A DNA stretch of 11,370 bases from Syntrophomonadaceae bacterium (GTDB taxonomy: Bacteria; Bacillota; Syntrophomonadia; Syntrophomonadales; Syntrophomonadaceae). The first letter of the stretch is position 1. Every line of letters begins with the position of its first letter. Below the pieces are notes generated by a model. The model was not told where the DNA came from. It worked only from the letters and a program-made list of their open reading frames with translations, and made no database searches. This document shows, one piece after another, positions 1 through 6,635 of the stretch. The position numbers and the translations under genes were made by a program. The DNA is taken from assembly GCA_012840625.1 (NCBI GenBank), contig DUSB01000247.1, positions 1-11,370 on the forward strand, read 5' to 3'.

Positions 1-300
1 GCACTCCTGGCGGCAAGGGCGGGAGCCGCTTATGTGTCACCTTTTCTGGGGCGTGTAGACGACATAGGGAATGATGGTTTAATCCTGCTGGAAGATATCA
101 TGGATGTCTTTGATCAGTATCTGCTGGAAACAGAAGTTATTGCGGCCAGCATTCGTCATCCTATGCACGTTGTACAGGCAGCCCGGCTAGGGTCTCACAT
201 TGCGACCATCCCCTATACAGTAATCAAGCAAATGATCAAGCATCCCTTAACCGAGGCAGGGATTGAAAAATTTATCAACGATTGGAAGCAGGCTTTCTAG
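1..300 (+). CDS. fsa: Transaldolase-like / fructose-6-phosphate aldolase family protein, C-terminal part (5' truncated by window)
   Basis: The frame is open from base 1 and ends at TAG (298-300), giving the last 99 residues of the protein. The segment AYVSPFLGRVDDIGNDG, followed by IAASIRHPMHVVQAARLGSHIATIP and the end HPLTEAGIEKFINDWK, is typical of the small (about 215 residue) transaldolases and fructose-6-phosphate aldolases of class I (Schiff-base) aldolase type. These cytosolic enzymes move or release a dihydroxyacetone unit in pentose phosphate metabolism. The catalytic lysine lies upstream of the window, so transaldolase and F6P aldolase activity cannot be told apart here. The GTG at 34 is internal, not a start. 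The gene lies 18 bases before glpX, as in Bacillus where ywjH is in the same cluster, and the two are probably co-transcribed. Confidence 0.93.
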   Translation, partial: ALLAARAGAAYVSPFLGRVDDIGNDGLILLEDIMDVFDQYLLETEVIAASIRHPMHVVQAARLGSHIATIPYTVIKQMIKHPLTEAGIEKFINDWKQAF

Positions 301-318
301 AAGGGGAGGATTATTGCT

Positions 319-1311
319 ATGGAGAGAGAATTAGCAATGGAGTTTGCACGGGTAACGGAAGCCGCTGCCCTGAATGCTTCTCGCTGGGTTGGCAAGGGAG
401 ACAAAATCGCTGCTGATCAGGCTGCGGTCACAGCTATGCGGATCATGTTTGACACCGTAGCCATTGACGGCAGGGTCGTGATTGGTGAAGGGGAGATGGA
501 CGAAGCCCCCATGCTGTACATAGGTGAGCACGTTGGTTGTGGGGGATCTGCAGTCGATATTGCGGTTGATCCTTTGGAGGGAACCAATATTGTAGCCAAG
601 GGATTAACGGGCGCCATTGCGGTTTTAGCATGCGCTCCGCGTGGTTGTTTATTGCATGCTCCCGACATGTATATGGATAAAATTGCTGTGGGTCCCGAAT
701 GTAAAGGAAGGGTTTCCCTGGATGCCCCCGTCAAGCAAAATTTACGTGAAGTGGCCAAAGCACTGGGTAAGTCGATCGGGGAGGTAACGGTGGTTGTTCT
801 CGACCGCAGCAGACATGAACAGCTGATAGAGGACATCCGCAGCGCGGGAGCACGCATCAAATTGATTAGTGATGGCGATGTGTCACCAGGTGTTGCTACC
901 GCTTATCCCAGTTCTGGAGTCGATGTTCTGATGGGCATTGGTGGTGCTCCTGAGGGAGTGATTACCGCCGCTGCTCTGAAATGTCTGGGCGGTGATTTCC
1001 AGGCTCGTTTGTATCCAGAAGGTGATGAAAAGGAAGAGGAAATTCGTCGCTGTCACGAAATGGGCATTAGCGATGTTAATGCTCTGTTTACCATTGATGA
1101 ACTGGTTCACAGCGATGATGTGATCTTTTCCGCCACGGGCATAACCGATTCCTTTTTATTAAAAGGAGTACATTATATAGGCGGTCGTGCCATTACGCAA
1201 ACCATGATCATGCGCAGTGCCTCAGGTACTGTTCGTATGATTGAAGCCACTCATAATCTGGAAAAAAAGCCCTTGTTCAAAGACAATCGTATTCCATTCA
1301 AACTTGACTAA
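319..1311 (+). CDS. glpX: Fructose-1,6-bisphosphatase class II
   Basis: This 330-residue protein has the normal length for GlpX. The enzyme hydrolyses fructose 1,6-bisphosphate to fructose 6-phosphate and phosphate in gluconeogenesis, in the cytosol, and depends on Mn or Mg. The family's metal and substrate motifs are all present: GKGDKIAAD (26-33), VIGEGEMDEAPMLY (54-67), DPLEGTN (84-90), YMDKIAVGP (118-126), DGDVSPGVATAYPSSG (185-200) and GIGGAPEGV (206-214). The glutamate of the last motif (E212) matches the catalytic region in E. coli GlpX. The start is ATG 319, with AGGGGAGG at 302-309 and a 9-base spacer. It follows the transaldolase-like gene by 18 bases, so the two likely share a transcript that feeds sugar phosphates. 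The gene is intact with no odd features. Confidence 0.97.
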   Translation: MERELAMEFARVTEAAALNASRWVGKGDKIAADQAAVTAMRIMFDTVAIDGRVVIGEGEMDEAPMLYIGEHVGCGGSAVDIAVDPLEGTNIVAKGLTGAIAVLACAPRGCLLHAPDMYMDKIAVGPECKGRVSLDAPVKQNLREVAKALGKSIGEVTVVVLDRSRHEQLIEDIRSAGARIKLISDGDVSPGVATAYPSSGVDVLMGIGGAPEGVITAAALKCLGGDFQARLYPEGDEKEEEIRRCHEMGISDVNALFTIDELVHSDDVIFSATGITDSFLLKGVHYIGGRAITQTMIMRSASGTVRMIEATHNLEKKPLFKDNRIPFKLD

Positions 1312-1630
1312 TAGACCTATATATGTAACGATCTTACAGAGTAGATAAAAGCAACTACCTATCAGAATGTCTTATTTCTAACCGGTATGCATGACATCTC
1401 CAGGCTCCTCAGAGCCTGGGGGTAGTCTATTGTTACACATCATGGACCTGCCAGAAAAATCTTAACCGCTAAAGCATTTATTGATTCTATGTCTAGTAAA
1501 CCAAAACATAACAAAAAATTATTGGTTGCCGTATTTACCTTATGGCTGTCCTGGATAGTTTACAGTCGTGGTATGCATGCTGCCTATTCATATTCTATCC
1601 AGATGAACGGTGCCATGAGAGGAGGACGAA
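1312..1630 (+). other. 319-base spacer between glpX and rho (rho leader region)
   Basis: This is the only long stretch without a recognised gene. It holds a GC-rich hairpin at 1398-1421, a possible 51-residue ORF starting at 1489 that overlaps rho, a 12-codon ORF (1387-1425) across the hairpin, and the rho ribosome binding site AGAGGAGG at 1618-1625. I found no convincing sigma-A promoter with both boxes and no T-box or known riboswitch signature. A 10-base repeat, GGTATGCATG, occurs at 1384-1393 and 1570-1579. In other bacteria rho has a long leader through which Rho limits its own synthesis, so a regulatory leader is plausible here but is inferred. Confidence 0.6.
1398..1421 (+). terminator. 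GC-rich hairpin downstream of glpX, terminator-like without a U-run
   Basis: CCAGGCTC (1400-1407) pairs perfectly with GAGCCTGG (1412-1419) around the loop CTCA. A G-U and a C-G pair extend it to 1398-1421. The sequence after it, TAGTCTATTGTTAC, is not a proper U tract, so intrinsic termination would be weak. It could end the glpX transcript partially, protect a 3' end, or act as a pause structure in the rho leader. Confidence 0.5.
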
Positions 1631-1644
1631 ATGAATATATCTGA
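1489..1644 (+). CDS. Possible 51-residue membrane or leader peptide overlapping rho
   Basis: An ATG ORF of 51 codons begins with a basic stretch (MSSKPKHNKK), continues with a hydrophobic segment (LLVAVFTLWLSWIVY, residues 11-25) and ends EYI at a TGA inside rho. It overlaps the rho start by 14 bases in another frame. The plus-then-hydrophobic pattern looks like a signal anchor or a short single-pass membrane peptide. There is no clear ribosome binding site before 1489, which weakens the case. If translated, its ribosomes would pass over the rho ribosome binding site, so it could couple or tune rho translation. E. coli rho also has a short leader ORF (rhoL), but I see no similarity in sequence. 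It may equally be a chance ORF. Confidence 0.3.
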   Translation: MSSKPKHNKKLLVAVFTLWLSWIVYSRGMHAAYSYSIQMNGAMRGGRNEYI

Positions 1645-2911
1645 ACTTGAAAATAAGACGATGCTGGAATTGTATCAAATAGCAAGAGATGCCAACCTGA
1701 CCGGTTACTCGAAACTGCGTAAGAAAGAGCTGGTTTTTGAAATAACCAAAGCGCTGACCCATTCTAACGAGTTATTGCAGGCTTCTGGAGTTCTGGAAAT
1801 CATGCCGGATGGTTATGGCTTCTTAAGGCCGTTTGCCTATGTACCCAGCCATGAAGACATCTATGTCTCCCCATCCCAGATCCGCAAATTTGATCTCCGT
1901 ACCGGTGATCGTGTAGGCGGGCAGGTTCGAAGTCCCAAAGATAATGAACGTTTTTTTGCTCTGTTAAAAGTGGAAACGGTTAATGGTTTTGAACCCGAGG
2001 AGTCAACCAAGCGTATTCATTTTGATGCGTTAACTCCTTTATATCCGAAAGAGCGTCTGGTTTTGTCCACCGATTCCCAGGAGCTGTCCACCCGTATTAT
2101 CGATCTGGTGGCTCCTATTGGCAAAGGACAGCGAGGTCTGATTGTAGCTCCGCCTAAAGCGGGAAAGACTACCTTATTACAGAAGATGGCTAAAGGAATC
2201 ACCGAAAATCATCCCGAGGTGGAACTCTTTATTCTGCTGGTGGATGAACGTCCGGAGGAAGTAACCGATATGCAGCGTTCAACCGAAGCCGAGGTGGTAG
2301 CGTCTACATTTGATGAGCCGCCGGAAAACCATGTTAAGGTAACCGATATGGTCCTGGAAAGAGCTAAAAGACTGGTAGAACACAAAAAGGACGTGGTGAT
2401 ACTTATGGACAGTATTACGCGCCTAGCACGGGCCCATAACCTAGTGATCCCGCCTTCAGGCAGAACTCTTTCCGGTGGTATCGATCCTGCTTCCCTGCAT
2501 AAACCCAAACGTTTTTTTGGCGCCGCCCGCAATATAGAAGAGGGTGGCAGCCTTACCATTATTGCTACCGCACTGGTTGAAACCGGTTCACGTATGGATG
2601 ATGTTATTTTTGAAGAGTTTAAAGGAACCGGTAATATGGAACTGGTGCTGGAGCGAAAGCTGGCTGAGCGCCGCATCTTTCCTGCCATTGATTTAAAGCG
2701 CTCCGGTACCCGTAAAGAAGAGCTGCTTTTTAATGAAGAAGAAATGAATTTGATGTGGAACCTGCGCAATCATTTTGGGGATACCAATACCATTGATACC
2801 ATGCAGATGATGATTGACACCTTGAAAAAAACTAAATCCAATGATGACCTGCTCAGAGCTGCACCCATTGTTTTTGGAAAAAAAGAGAACGGACGCTATA
2901 ATGGCTACTAA
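1631..2911 (+). CDS. rho: Transcription termination factor Rho
   Basis: This 426-residue protein is the hexameric RNA-dependent ATPase/translocase that ends transcription of untranslated RNA. The order of parts is complete: N-terminal helical RNA-binding segment (about 1-45), cold-shock-like primary RNA site (about 52-120, with GYGFLRP at 61-67), and RecA-like motor. Walker A is APPKAGKTT (173-181), and VVILMD (255-260) followed by SITRLARAHN is Walker B. SGRTLSGGIDPASLHKP (276-292) is the Q-loop region and FKGTGNMEL (330-338) is the R-loop region. It has no long insertion between the RNA-binding domains, unlike Rho of high-GC Gram-positives. The start is ATG 1631, with AGAGGAGG five bases upstream. 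It sits after glpX as in Bacillus, but 319 bases away, so it may have separate control. Confidence 0.98.
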   Translation: MNISELENKTMLELYQIARDANLTGYSKLRKKELVFEITKALTHSNELLQASGVLEIMPDGYGFLRPFAYVPSHEDIYVSPSQIRKFDLRTGDRVGGQVRSPKDNERFFALLKVETVNGFEPEESTKRIHFDALTPLYPKERLVLSTDSQELSTRIIDLVAPIGKGQRGLIVAPPKAGKTTLLQKMAKGITENHPEVELFILLVDERPEEVTDMQRSTEAEVVASTFDEPPENHVKVTDMVLERAKRLVEHKKDVVILMDSITRLARAHNLVIPPSGRTLSGGIDPASLHKPKRFFGAARNIEEGGSLTIIATALVETGSRMDDVIFEEFKGTGNMELVLERKLAERRIFPAIDLKRSGTRKEELLFNEEEMNLMWNLRNHFGDTNTIDTMQMMIDTLKKTKSNDDLLRAAPIVFGKKENGRYNGY

Positions 2912-2998
2912 ACAGCTGCTATGCAGGTTGTTGTTGGTGGATTTATAATACTGCTGCTGTATAAGTCACCACAATTCTGTTAAGAATAGGGACATAAG

Positions 2999-3018
2999 TT
3001 CTGTTCTTTTCAACAGAA
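2999..3018 (+). repeat. Small hairpin before the M23 peptidase gene, with a duplicated 5' arm
   Basis: TTCTGTT (2999-3005) pairs with AACAGAA (3012-3018) around CTTTTC. The same heptamer TTCTGTT also occurs at 2975-2981, so either copy could pair with the single AACAGAA. The structure sits 7 bases before the GAGGTG ribosome binding site and has no U tract. It is AU-rich and weak, so any role in translation control is only a suggestion. A TATAAT at 2944-2949 in the same spacer lacks a recognisable -35 partner. Confidence 0.3.
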
Positions 3019-3025
3019 TAGAATT

Positions 3026-3031
3026 GAGGTG
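3026..3031 (+). promoter_or_regulatory. Ribosome binding site that sets the M23 peptidase start
   Basis: GAGGTG is followed by six A and then GTG at 3038. An alternative GTG at 3029 lies inside this element and would leave no space for a Shine-Dalgarno contact, so 3038 is preferred. Confidence 0.7.
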
Positions 3032-3037
3032 AAAAAA

Positions 3038-3898
3038 GTGAATAAAAGATGGATCGGTATGCTTGCTTTGCTGGGATTTTTCTTCTGTGCAGGTGTACAA
3101 CCATCTATGGCAGGCTTGAGCGAAGCTTGTTTTACGCCATTATGTTCTGCGACAGCAGATCAGGGAGTAGATGGGCAGCAGTATTATGTTGTAAAGCATG
3201 GCGATACCCTGTGGGATATTGCCGATAGGTATCAGATGTCCGCCAAGAAACTTATGGAAAAAAATGGGCTAAATGAAAAAAGCATACTAAAAATAGGTGA
3301 TCGCCTGCTGATTCCGGGAAAAACAGGCAAGGTGCATACCATTAGCCAGGGGGAGACGCTGTGGGCGATTGCCAGACAGTATGGAATTCCTCTGCAGGCA
3401 GTTCTTGCAGCCAATCCAGGTATTAAGCCACAGACACTAAATACCGGCCAGCGCCTGATCATTCCGGATCGGGACAGCAGTAGATTGATTTCGGCTGCCA
3501 GTCAGAGTTCGCGCAGCATGTTCCCGTCCGAGCTGATGGTCTGGCCGCTTTTGGGTACCATTACTTCGCCTTATGGGTGGCGGCAGTCAGGATTCCACCA
3601 TGGGATTGATATTGCGGCAGAACTGGGAAGTCCTATACGTGCTGCCAGTGGTGGAGATGTTTGCTATGCTGGCTATAAAGCTGTTTATGGGCGAACCATA
3701 GTGATCAAACATGGGGATGGTATGCAAACTGTCTATGCCCACCTGGATAAAATCCTGGTATCTGAAAACCAGGCCGTACAGGCGGGTCAGGTGATCGCTA
3801 CCGTAGGAATTACAGGACGTACTACCGGCCCTCACCTTCATTTTGAGGTTCGTCAGGACGATAAAACCCAAAATCCCCTCCAATACCTTCGCAAATAG
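3038..3898 (+). CDS. Secreted peptidoglycan hydrolase: signal peptide, two LysM domains, M23 endopeptidase
   Basis: The 286-residue product starts MNKRW, followed by a hydrophobic core (IGMLALLGFFFCAGV) and a likely signal peptidase site after PSMA (about residue 25), so it is exported. Two LysM glycan-binding domains follow: YYVVKHGDTLWDIADRY to RLLIP (about 49-93) and VHTISQGETLWAIARQY to RLIIP (about 99-143). The C-terminal M23 (LytM/DD-endopeptidase) domain carries the zinc and catalytic motifs HHGID (187-191), YAHLD (H235) and GPHLHFEV (H266, H268). All the expected residues are present, so it should be active in cutting peptide cross-links of the wall. This layout fits wall remodelling, cell separation or sporulation; the exact role is not visible. 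The GTG start is chosen from the spacing of GAGGTG. It has its own terminator. Confidence 0.93.
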   Translation: MNKRWIGMLALLGFFFCAGVQPSMAGLSEACFTPLCSATADQGVDGQQYYVVKHGDTLWDIADRYQMSAKKLMEKNGLNEKSILKIGDRLLIPGKTGKVHTISQGETLWAIARQYGIPLQAVLAANPGIKPQTLNTGQRLIIPDRDSSRLISAASQSSRSMFPSELMVWPLLGTITSPYGWRQSGFHHGIDIAAELGSPIRAASGGDVCYAGYKAVYGRTIVIKHGDGMQTVYAHLDKILVSENQAVQAGQVIATVGITGRTTGPHLHFEVRQDDKTQNPLQYLRK

Positions 3899-3903
3899 AT
3901 TTG

Positions 3904-3928
3904 GCCTCCTGTAAAGGGGGCTTTTCTT
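3904..3928 (+). terminator. Intrinsic terminator after the M23 peptidase gene
   Basis: GCCTCCT (3904-3910) pairs with AGGGGGC (3915-3921), seven pairs including one G-U, around the tetraloop GTAA, and is followed at once by TTTTCTT. This lies 5 bases after the stop codon and separates the peptidase from the radical SAM gene. Confidence 0.88.
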
Positions 3929-4020
3929 ATGTCTGCATTTACGGTAATCTATTGTATGAATGTGTAAAATATCTGGCTGCCTGACAGTATGGCTATGGCC
4001 ATGAAGGGATCGATGCTTGT

Positions 4021-5274
4021 ATGTTTTTTACGCTTTATGCTAATCAGCGGGGAGAAGTACTGGACTATCCCGCTTATAGAGCTCTGGGAAGAAGCGGTAT
4101 GAGCTGGGTTGAACCAGAAGCAGAGGAGATGATCCCTCTGCCTCAGGGATCATCTCTGGTAAGCATCCCTGGCTTTTACGCCGTAGGCTTAGATCGGCAG
4201 GAATGCCCCCAGCTTTTATCGCGCCACCCGCTGCAGCCAGAAGAACCGGCTTATGCGGTGGCAGCCTTGCTGCCGCAGGGTTTTACCCGTACGCTGCTGC
4301 CGGCCTGTGTCAGCCCGCAAAAGAATAGTATGCCGCTGCTGGGTTATACGGCGGTGGCATTAAAAGGGGAGCAGATTTATGCGGCAGCAGTACAGACGGA
4401 TGAGCATCGCAAATGGCATCCGGCCTATTACCATACCGAGGGCCTGCCGGATCGAATTAACCGCATGCTGAAACGATATCCAGATAATAGGATTTTAAGG
4501 CAGCTGGCACAATGTTCCCTGGCTTACGGATGTTTTACAGCACAAAATTTGTTTTATGAAAGATGGGAAGCCGGTATACCCAGTTACAATGCCTGTAATG
4601 CGCACTGTATTGGCTGTATATCCGAGCAGCATATGGATATTGATGCTCCACAAAACCGAATTGATTTTCTACCTTCCAGCCAGGAAATTGCTGAACTGGG
4701 TATTCATCATCTGGAGCGAGCCCGGGAAGGAATCATCAGTTTTGGTCAGGGCTGTGAAGGGGAGCCATCCTTAAATGACAGGCGGCTGGCTCCGGCGGTA
4801 CAAAAAATTCGTCAGGCAACCGGGCGCGGAACCATTAACATCAATACCAATGCAGGATATACTAAAGGTATACAAAATATTTGCCGGGCTGGACTGGATA
4901 CCATGCGGGTAACGCTTTTTTCTGCAGATAAAGAAGCTTATCGCTACTACCATCAGCCCCGGAATTACAATTTACAGGATGTATGCAGTTCGATTCGTTA
5001 TGCTAAAGACTGTGGGGTACGGGTATCCTTAAATCTGCTGGTTTATCCGGGGTTTACCGATACCGAAGCGCAGCTTGAAGCCCTGGTAAATTTCGTTAAC
5101 CAGCAGCAGATTGATATGATTCAAATGCGCAATCTTAATATGGACCCGGACCGCTTATTTCAAGGACTGCAGCCACAGGAAGCAGGCATAGGAATCGCAA
5201 GCATGCTGGCTTTATTAGAAGATTTGCTGCCAGATGTTGAAATCGCTTCTTACAGCAGAGCACTTGGAGAATAA
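4021..5274 (+). CDS. Radical SAM protein of unassigned function
   Basis: This 417-residue protein has the canonical CxxxCxxC cluster motif CNAHCIGC (C192, C196, C199), which binds the 4Fe-4S cluster that cleaves S-adenosylmethionine. FGQGCEGEPSL (241-251) matches the SAM-contacting GGE region, and the strands ININTNAG (272-279), MRVTLFSA (295-302) and VSLNLLVYPGFTD (335-347) fit the following barrel strands. Unusually, about 185 residues precede the radical SAM core, with no domain I recognise. After the core only about 45 residues remain, too few for a SPASM domain. The substrate is unknown. Start ATG 4021 is the only conventional start in frame after the TGA at 3982; AAGGG at 4004-4008 is 12 bases upstream, a rather long spacing. 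It is followed by yhaM after 8 bases, so the two are probably one transcript. I do not recognise a named family. Confidence 0.9.
   Translation: MFFTLYANQRGEVLDYPAYRALGRSGMSWVEPEAEEMIPLPQGSSLVSIPGFYAVGLDRQECPQLLSRHPLQPEEPAYAVAALLPQGFTRTLLPACVSPQKNSMPLLGYTAVALKGEQIYAAAVQTDEHRKWHPAYYHTEGLPDRINRMLKRYPDNRILRQLAQCSLAYGCFTAQNLFYERWEAGIPSYNACNAHCIGCISEQHMDIDAPQNRIDFLPSSQEIAELGIHHLERAREGIISFGQGCEGEPSLNDRRLAPAVQKIRQATGRGTININTNAGYTKGIQNICRAGLDTMRVTLFSADKEAYRYYHQPRNYNLQDVCSSIRYAKDCGVRVSLNLLVYPGFTDTEAQLEALVNFVNQQQIDMIQMRNLNMDPDRLFQGLQPQEAGIGIASMLALLEDLLPDVEIASYSRALGE
4126..4156 (+). repeat. Perfect 12-bp inverted repeat inside the radical SAM coding sequence
   Basis: GAGATGATCCCT (4126-4137) and AGGGATCATCTC (4145-4156) are exact reverse complements around the 7-base loop CTGCCTC. 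It covers codons 36-46, about 105 bases after the start codon. There is no U tract after it, so it is not a normal terminator. See the findings for why this is unusual. Confidence 0.85.
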
Positions 5275-5282
5275 GGGAGAGA

Positions 5283-6272
5283 GTGAGATTGAATCAAAAG
5301 GGACCGCTGCAGATTAAAGAACTAAGGAATTTGCAGCAGGGTGCACAGTTTTGGGGTAAGTATCTGGTTTTGGAAAGAATAGACCGCCGTACCCGAGATG
5401 GCAAAGAAATTGTCAATCTGCGCCTGGGTGATGCAAGCGGCGAGATCGATGCTATTGTATGGGAAAATTGCCCGGTAACTGGTGATATTAAGGCGGGAAC
5501 GGTTTTGGCCATGCTGGGGGACATGGGTAGTTTTGCGGGAAAACCCCAGATTACCGGCAAGCGTATCAAAGTTACCGATGAGGCTCCGGATGAATATATT
5601 AAAGGCCCGGAAACCCCCATTCAGGATATGCAGAAGCATTTTGAGGAGATTATAAGCTCGATTCAAGATCCCTACCTGGGCCTGCTGCTGGATAAAATTT
5701 TCTCTGCAGAGCAGCGCCAGCAATTTTTCCGGGCACCGGCCGCCAAGCGTATTCATCATAATTATAAAGGCGGCCTGTTAGAACATACTATGGCAGTGGT
5801 AGATTTATGTGAACAGGCTGCACAGCATTACCCGGAATTAAATCGGGATCTGCTGTTGACCGGTGCGCTGCTGCATGATATCGGCAAAATATATGAATAC
5901 GAGCTGCGCGCTGTGCCCCAGTACACGGTGGAAGGAACCTTGATTGGACATATTGTAACCGGCAGTGAAATGCTTACCCGGGCGGTGGAACAGCTGCGGC
6001 AGGAAGGGTTAGAGTTCCCCCAGCAGCTGGAATGGATGCTCAAACATATGATATTGAGTCATCACGGCAGTTTAGAATATGGGTCTCCTGTTCTCCCCAT
6101 GTTTGCCGAGGCCTTTGTGCTGCATGCCATAGATAATCTGGATGCCAAATTGTTCATCTATAGGAGCAAGGTAGAAGAACAGGCGGATGAGGAGGAATTC
6201 TTTACCGCTTATGATCCGGTACATGGTCATCCGTTTTTTACCTATCGCTACAAATTCGAGAACAAGGAATAA
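5283..6272 (+). CDS. yhaM: 3'-5' exoribonuclease of the YhaM family (OB fold plus HD domain)
   Basis: The 329-residue length is close to Bacillus YhaM (about 314). An OB-fold nucleic-acid-binding domain spans about 20-100 (GKYLVLERIDRRTRDGKEI, then LRLGDASGEIDAIVW). An HD phosphohydrolase domain follows, with the metal ligands HT in GGLLEHT (H168), LLHDIGK (H198, D199), H223, LSHHG (H260, H261) and D284. In this family the HD domain degrades RNA from the 3' end in the cytosol. The start is uncertain by two codons: GTG 5283 is only 3 bases from AGGGAG (5274-5279), while TTG 5289 has a better 9-base spacing. It follows the radical SAM gene by 8 bases, suggesting co-transcription, and ends at a convergent palindrome. 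Another HD nuclease function cannot be excluded. Confidence 0.88.
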   Translation: MRLNQKGPLQIKELRNLQQGAQFWGKYLVLERIDRRTRDGKEIVNLRLGDASGEIDAIVWENCPVTGDIKAGTVLAMLGDMGSFAGKPQITGKRIKVTDEAPDEYIKGPETPIQDMQKHFEEIISSIQDPYLGLLLDKIFSAEQRQQFFRAPAAKRIHHNYKGGLLEHTMAVVDLCEQAAQHYPELNRDLLLTGALLHDIGKIYEYELRAVPQYTVEGTLIGHIVTGSEMLTRAVEQLRQEGLEFPQQLEWMLKHMILSHHGSLEYGSPVLPMFAEAFVLHAIDNLDAKLFIYRSKVEEQADEEEFFTAYDPVHGHPFFTYRYKFENKE

Positions 6273-6298
6273 TAAGGTAAGGCTTAAGCCTTACCTTA
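6273..6298. terminator. Perfect 26-base palindrome between convergent genes, likely bidirectional terminator
   Basis: TAAGGTAAGGC (6273-6283) and GCCTTACCTTA (6288-6298) pair perfectly around TTAA. It begins right after the yhaM stop codon and contains the stop codon of the - strand YbjQ gene (6296-6298). The U tracts are poor on both sides: CTTCTC on the + side, and ATTATTCC on the - side. It can still stop or protect both convergent transcripts. Confidence 0.7.
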
Positions 6299-6613
6299 CT
6301 TCTCAATCCTAACCGCGGTGCCGTAGGCGAGTATTTCTGCGGCACCGTTCATAATCTGTGAACTGCTGAAACGCAGAGCAATTACTGCATTGGCTCCCTG
6401 ACGCTCAGCATCCTCAATCATGCGCTGCAGAGCTTCTTCGCGGGATTCTTCCAGCAGCTCACTGTAACCTTTCAGCTCTCCCCCGACCAGAGATTTTAGA
6501 GCAGCTCCAATGTCCTTGCCCAGGTGTTTGGAGCGGATGGAGCTACCTCGTACCAGACCTTTTATTTCTATGATCTTCCAGCCGGTAATGGATTCAGTGG
6601 TGCTTAAAATCAT
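6296..6613 (-). CDS. ybjQ: YbjQ / UPF0145 family protein
   Basis: The 105-residue length is the family norm. The opening MILSTTESITGWKIIEIKG, then VRGSSIRS, DIGAALKSLVGGELKGYSELL (34-54) and ANAVIALRF (74-82) are typical of YbjQ proteins (DUF74). These are small soluble proteins thought to form a pentameric ring and often labelled putative heavy-metal binding; their function is not established. This copy contains no cysteine, so a thiol metal site is absent. The start is the ATG at 6611-6613, because AAAGGAGAGG (6621-6630) lies 7 bases upstream; a longer reading to 6673 would run into the permease gene. It is the last gene of the GntR-ABC operon, 22 bases after the permease stop, so it is probably co-expressed with the transporter. 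Confidence 0.9.
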   Translation of the reverse strand: MILSTTESITGWKIIEIKGLVRGSSIRSKHLGKDIGAALKSLVGGELKGYSELLEESREEALQRMIEDAERQGANAVIALRFSSSQIMNGAAEILAYGTAVRIEK

Positions 6614-6635
6614 GGTTCTACCTCTCCTTTCTGGC

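Noticed and set aside
1387..1425. 12-codon ORF (MHDISRLLRAWG) as an attenuation leader peptide
   Set aside because: No ribosome binding site and no run of a single amino acid codon; mentioned only as part of the spacer, not called as a gene.
1312..1630. Riboswitch or T-box before rho
   Set aside because: No T-box sequence, anti-terminator pair or known riboswitch core could be recognised.
2209..2769. - strand ORF of 186 codons within rho
   Set aside because: It is antisense to the highly conserved rho motor domain and is very rich in serine and arginine, as expected of a shadow reading of a conserved gene.
2944..2949. TATAAT as the -10 box of the M23 peptidase gene
   Set aside because: No acceptable -35 sequence is found 15 to 19 bases upstream and there is no TGn extension.
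3965..3970. TAAAAT as the -10 box of the radical SAM gene
   Set aside because: No recognisable -35 at proper spacing, although a promoter somewhere in 3929-4020 is likely because a terminator precedes it.
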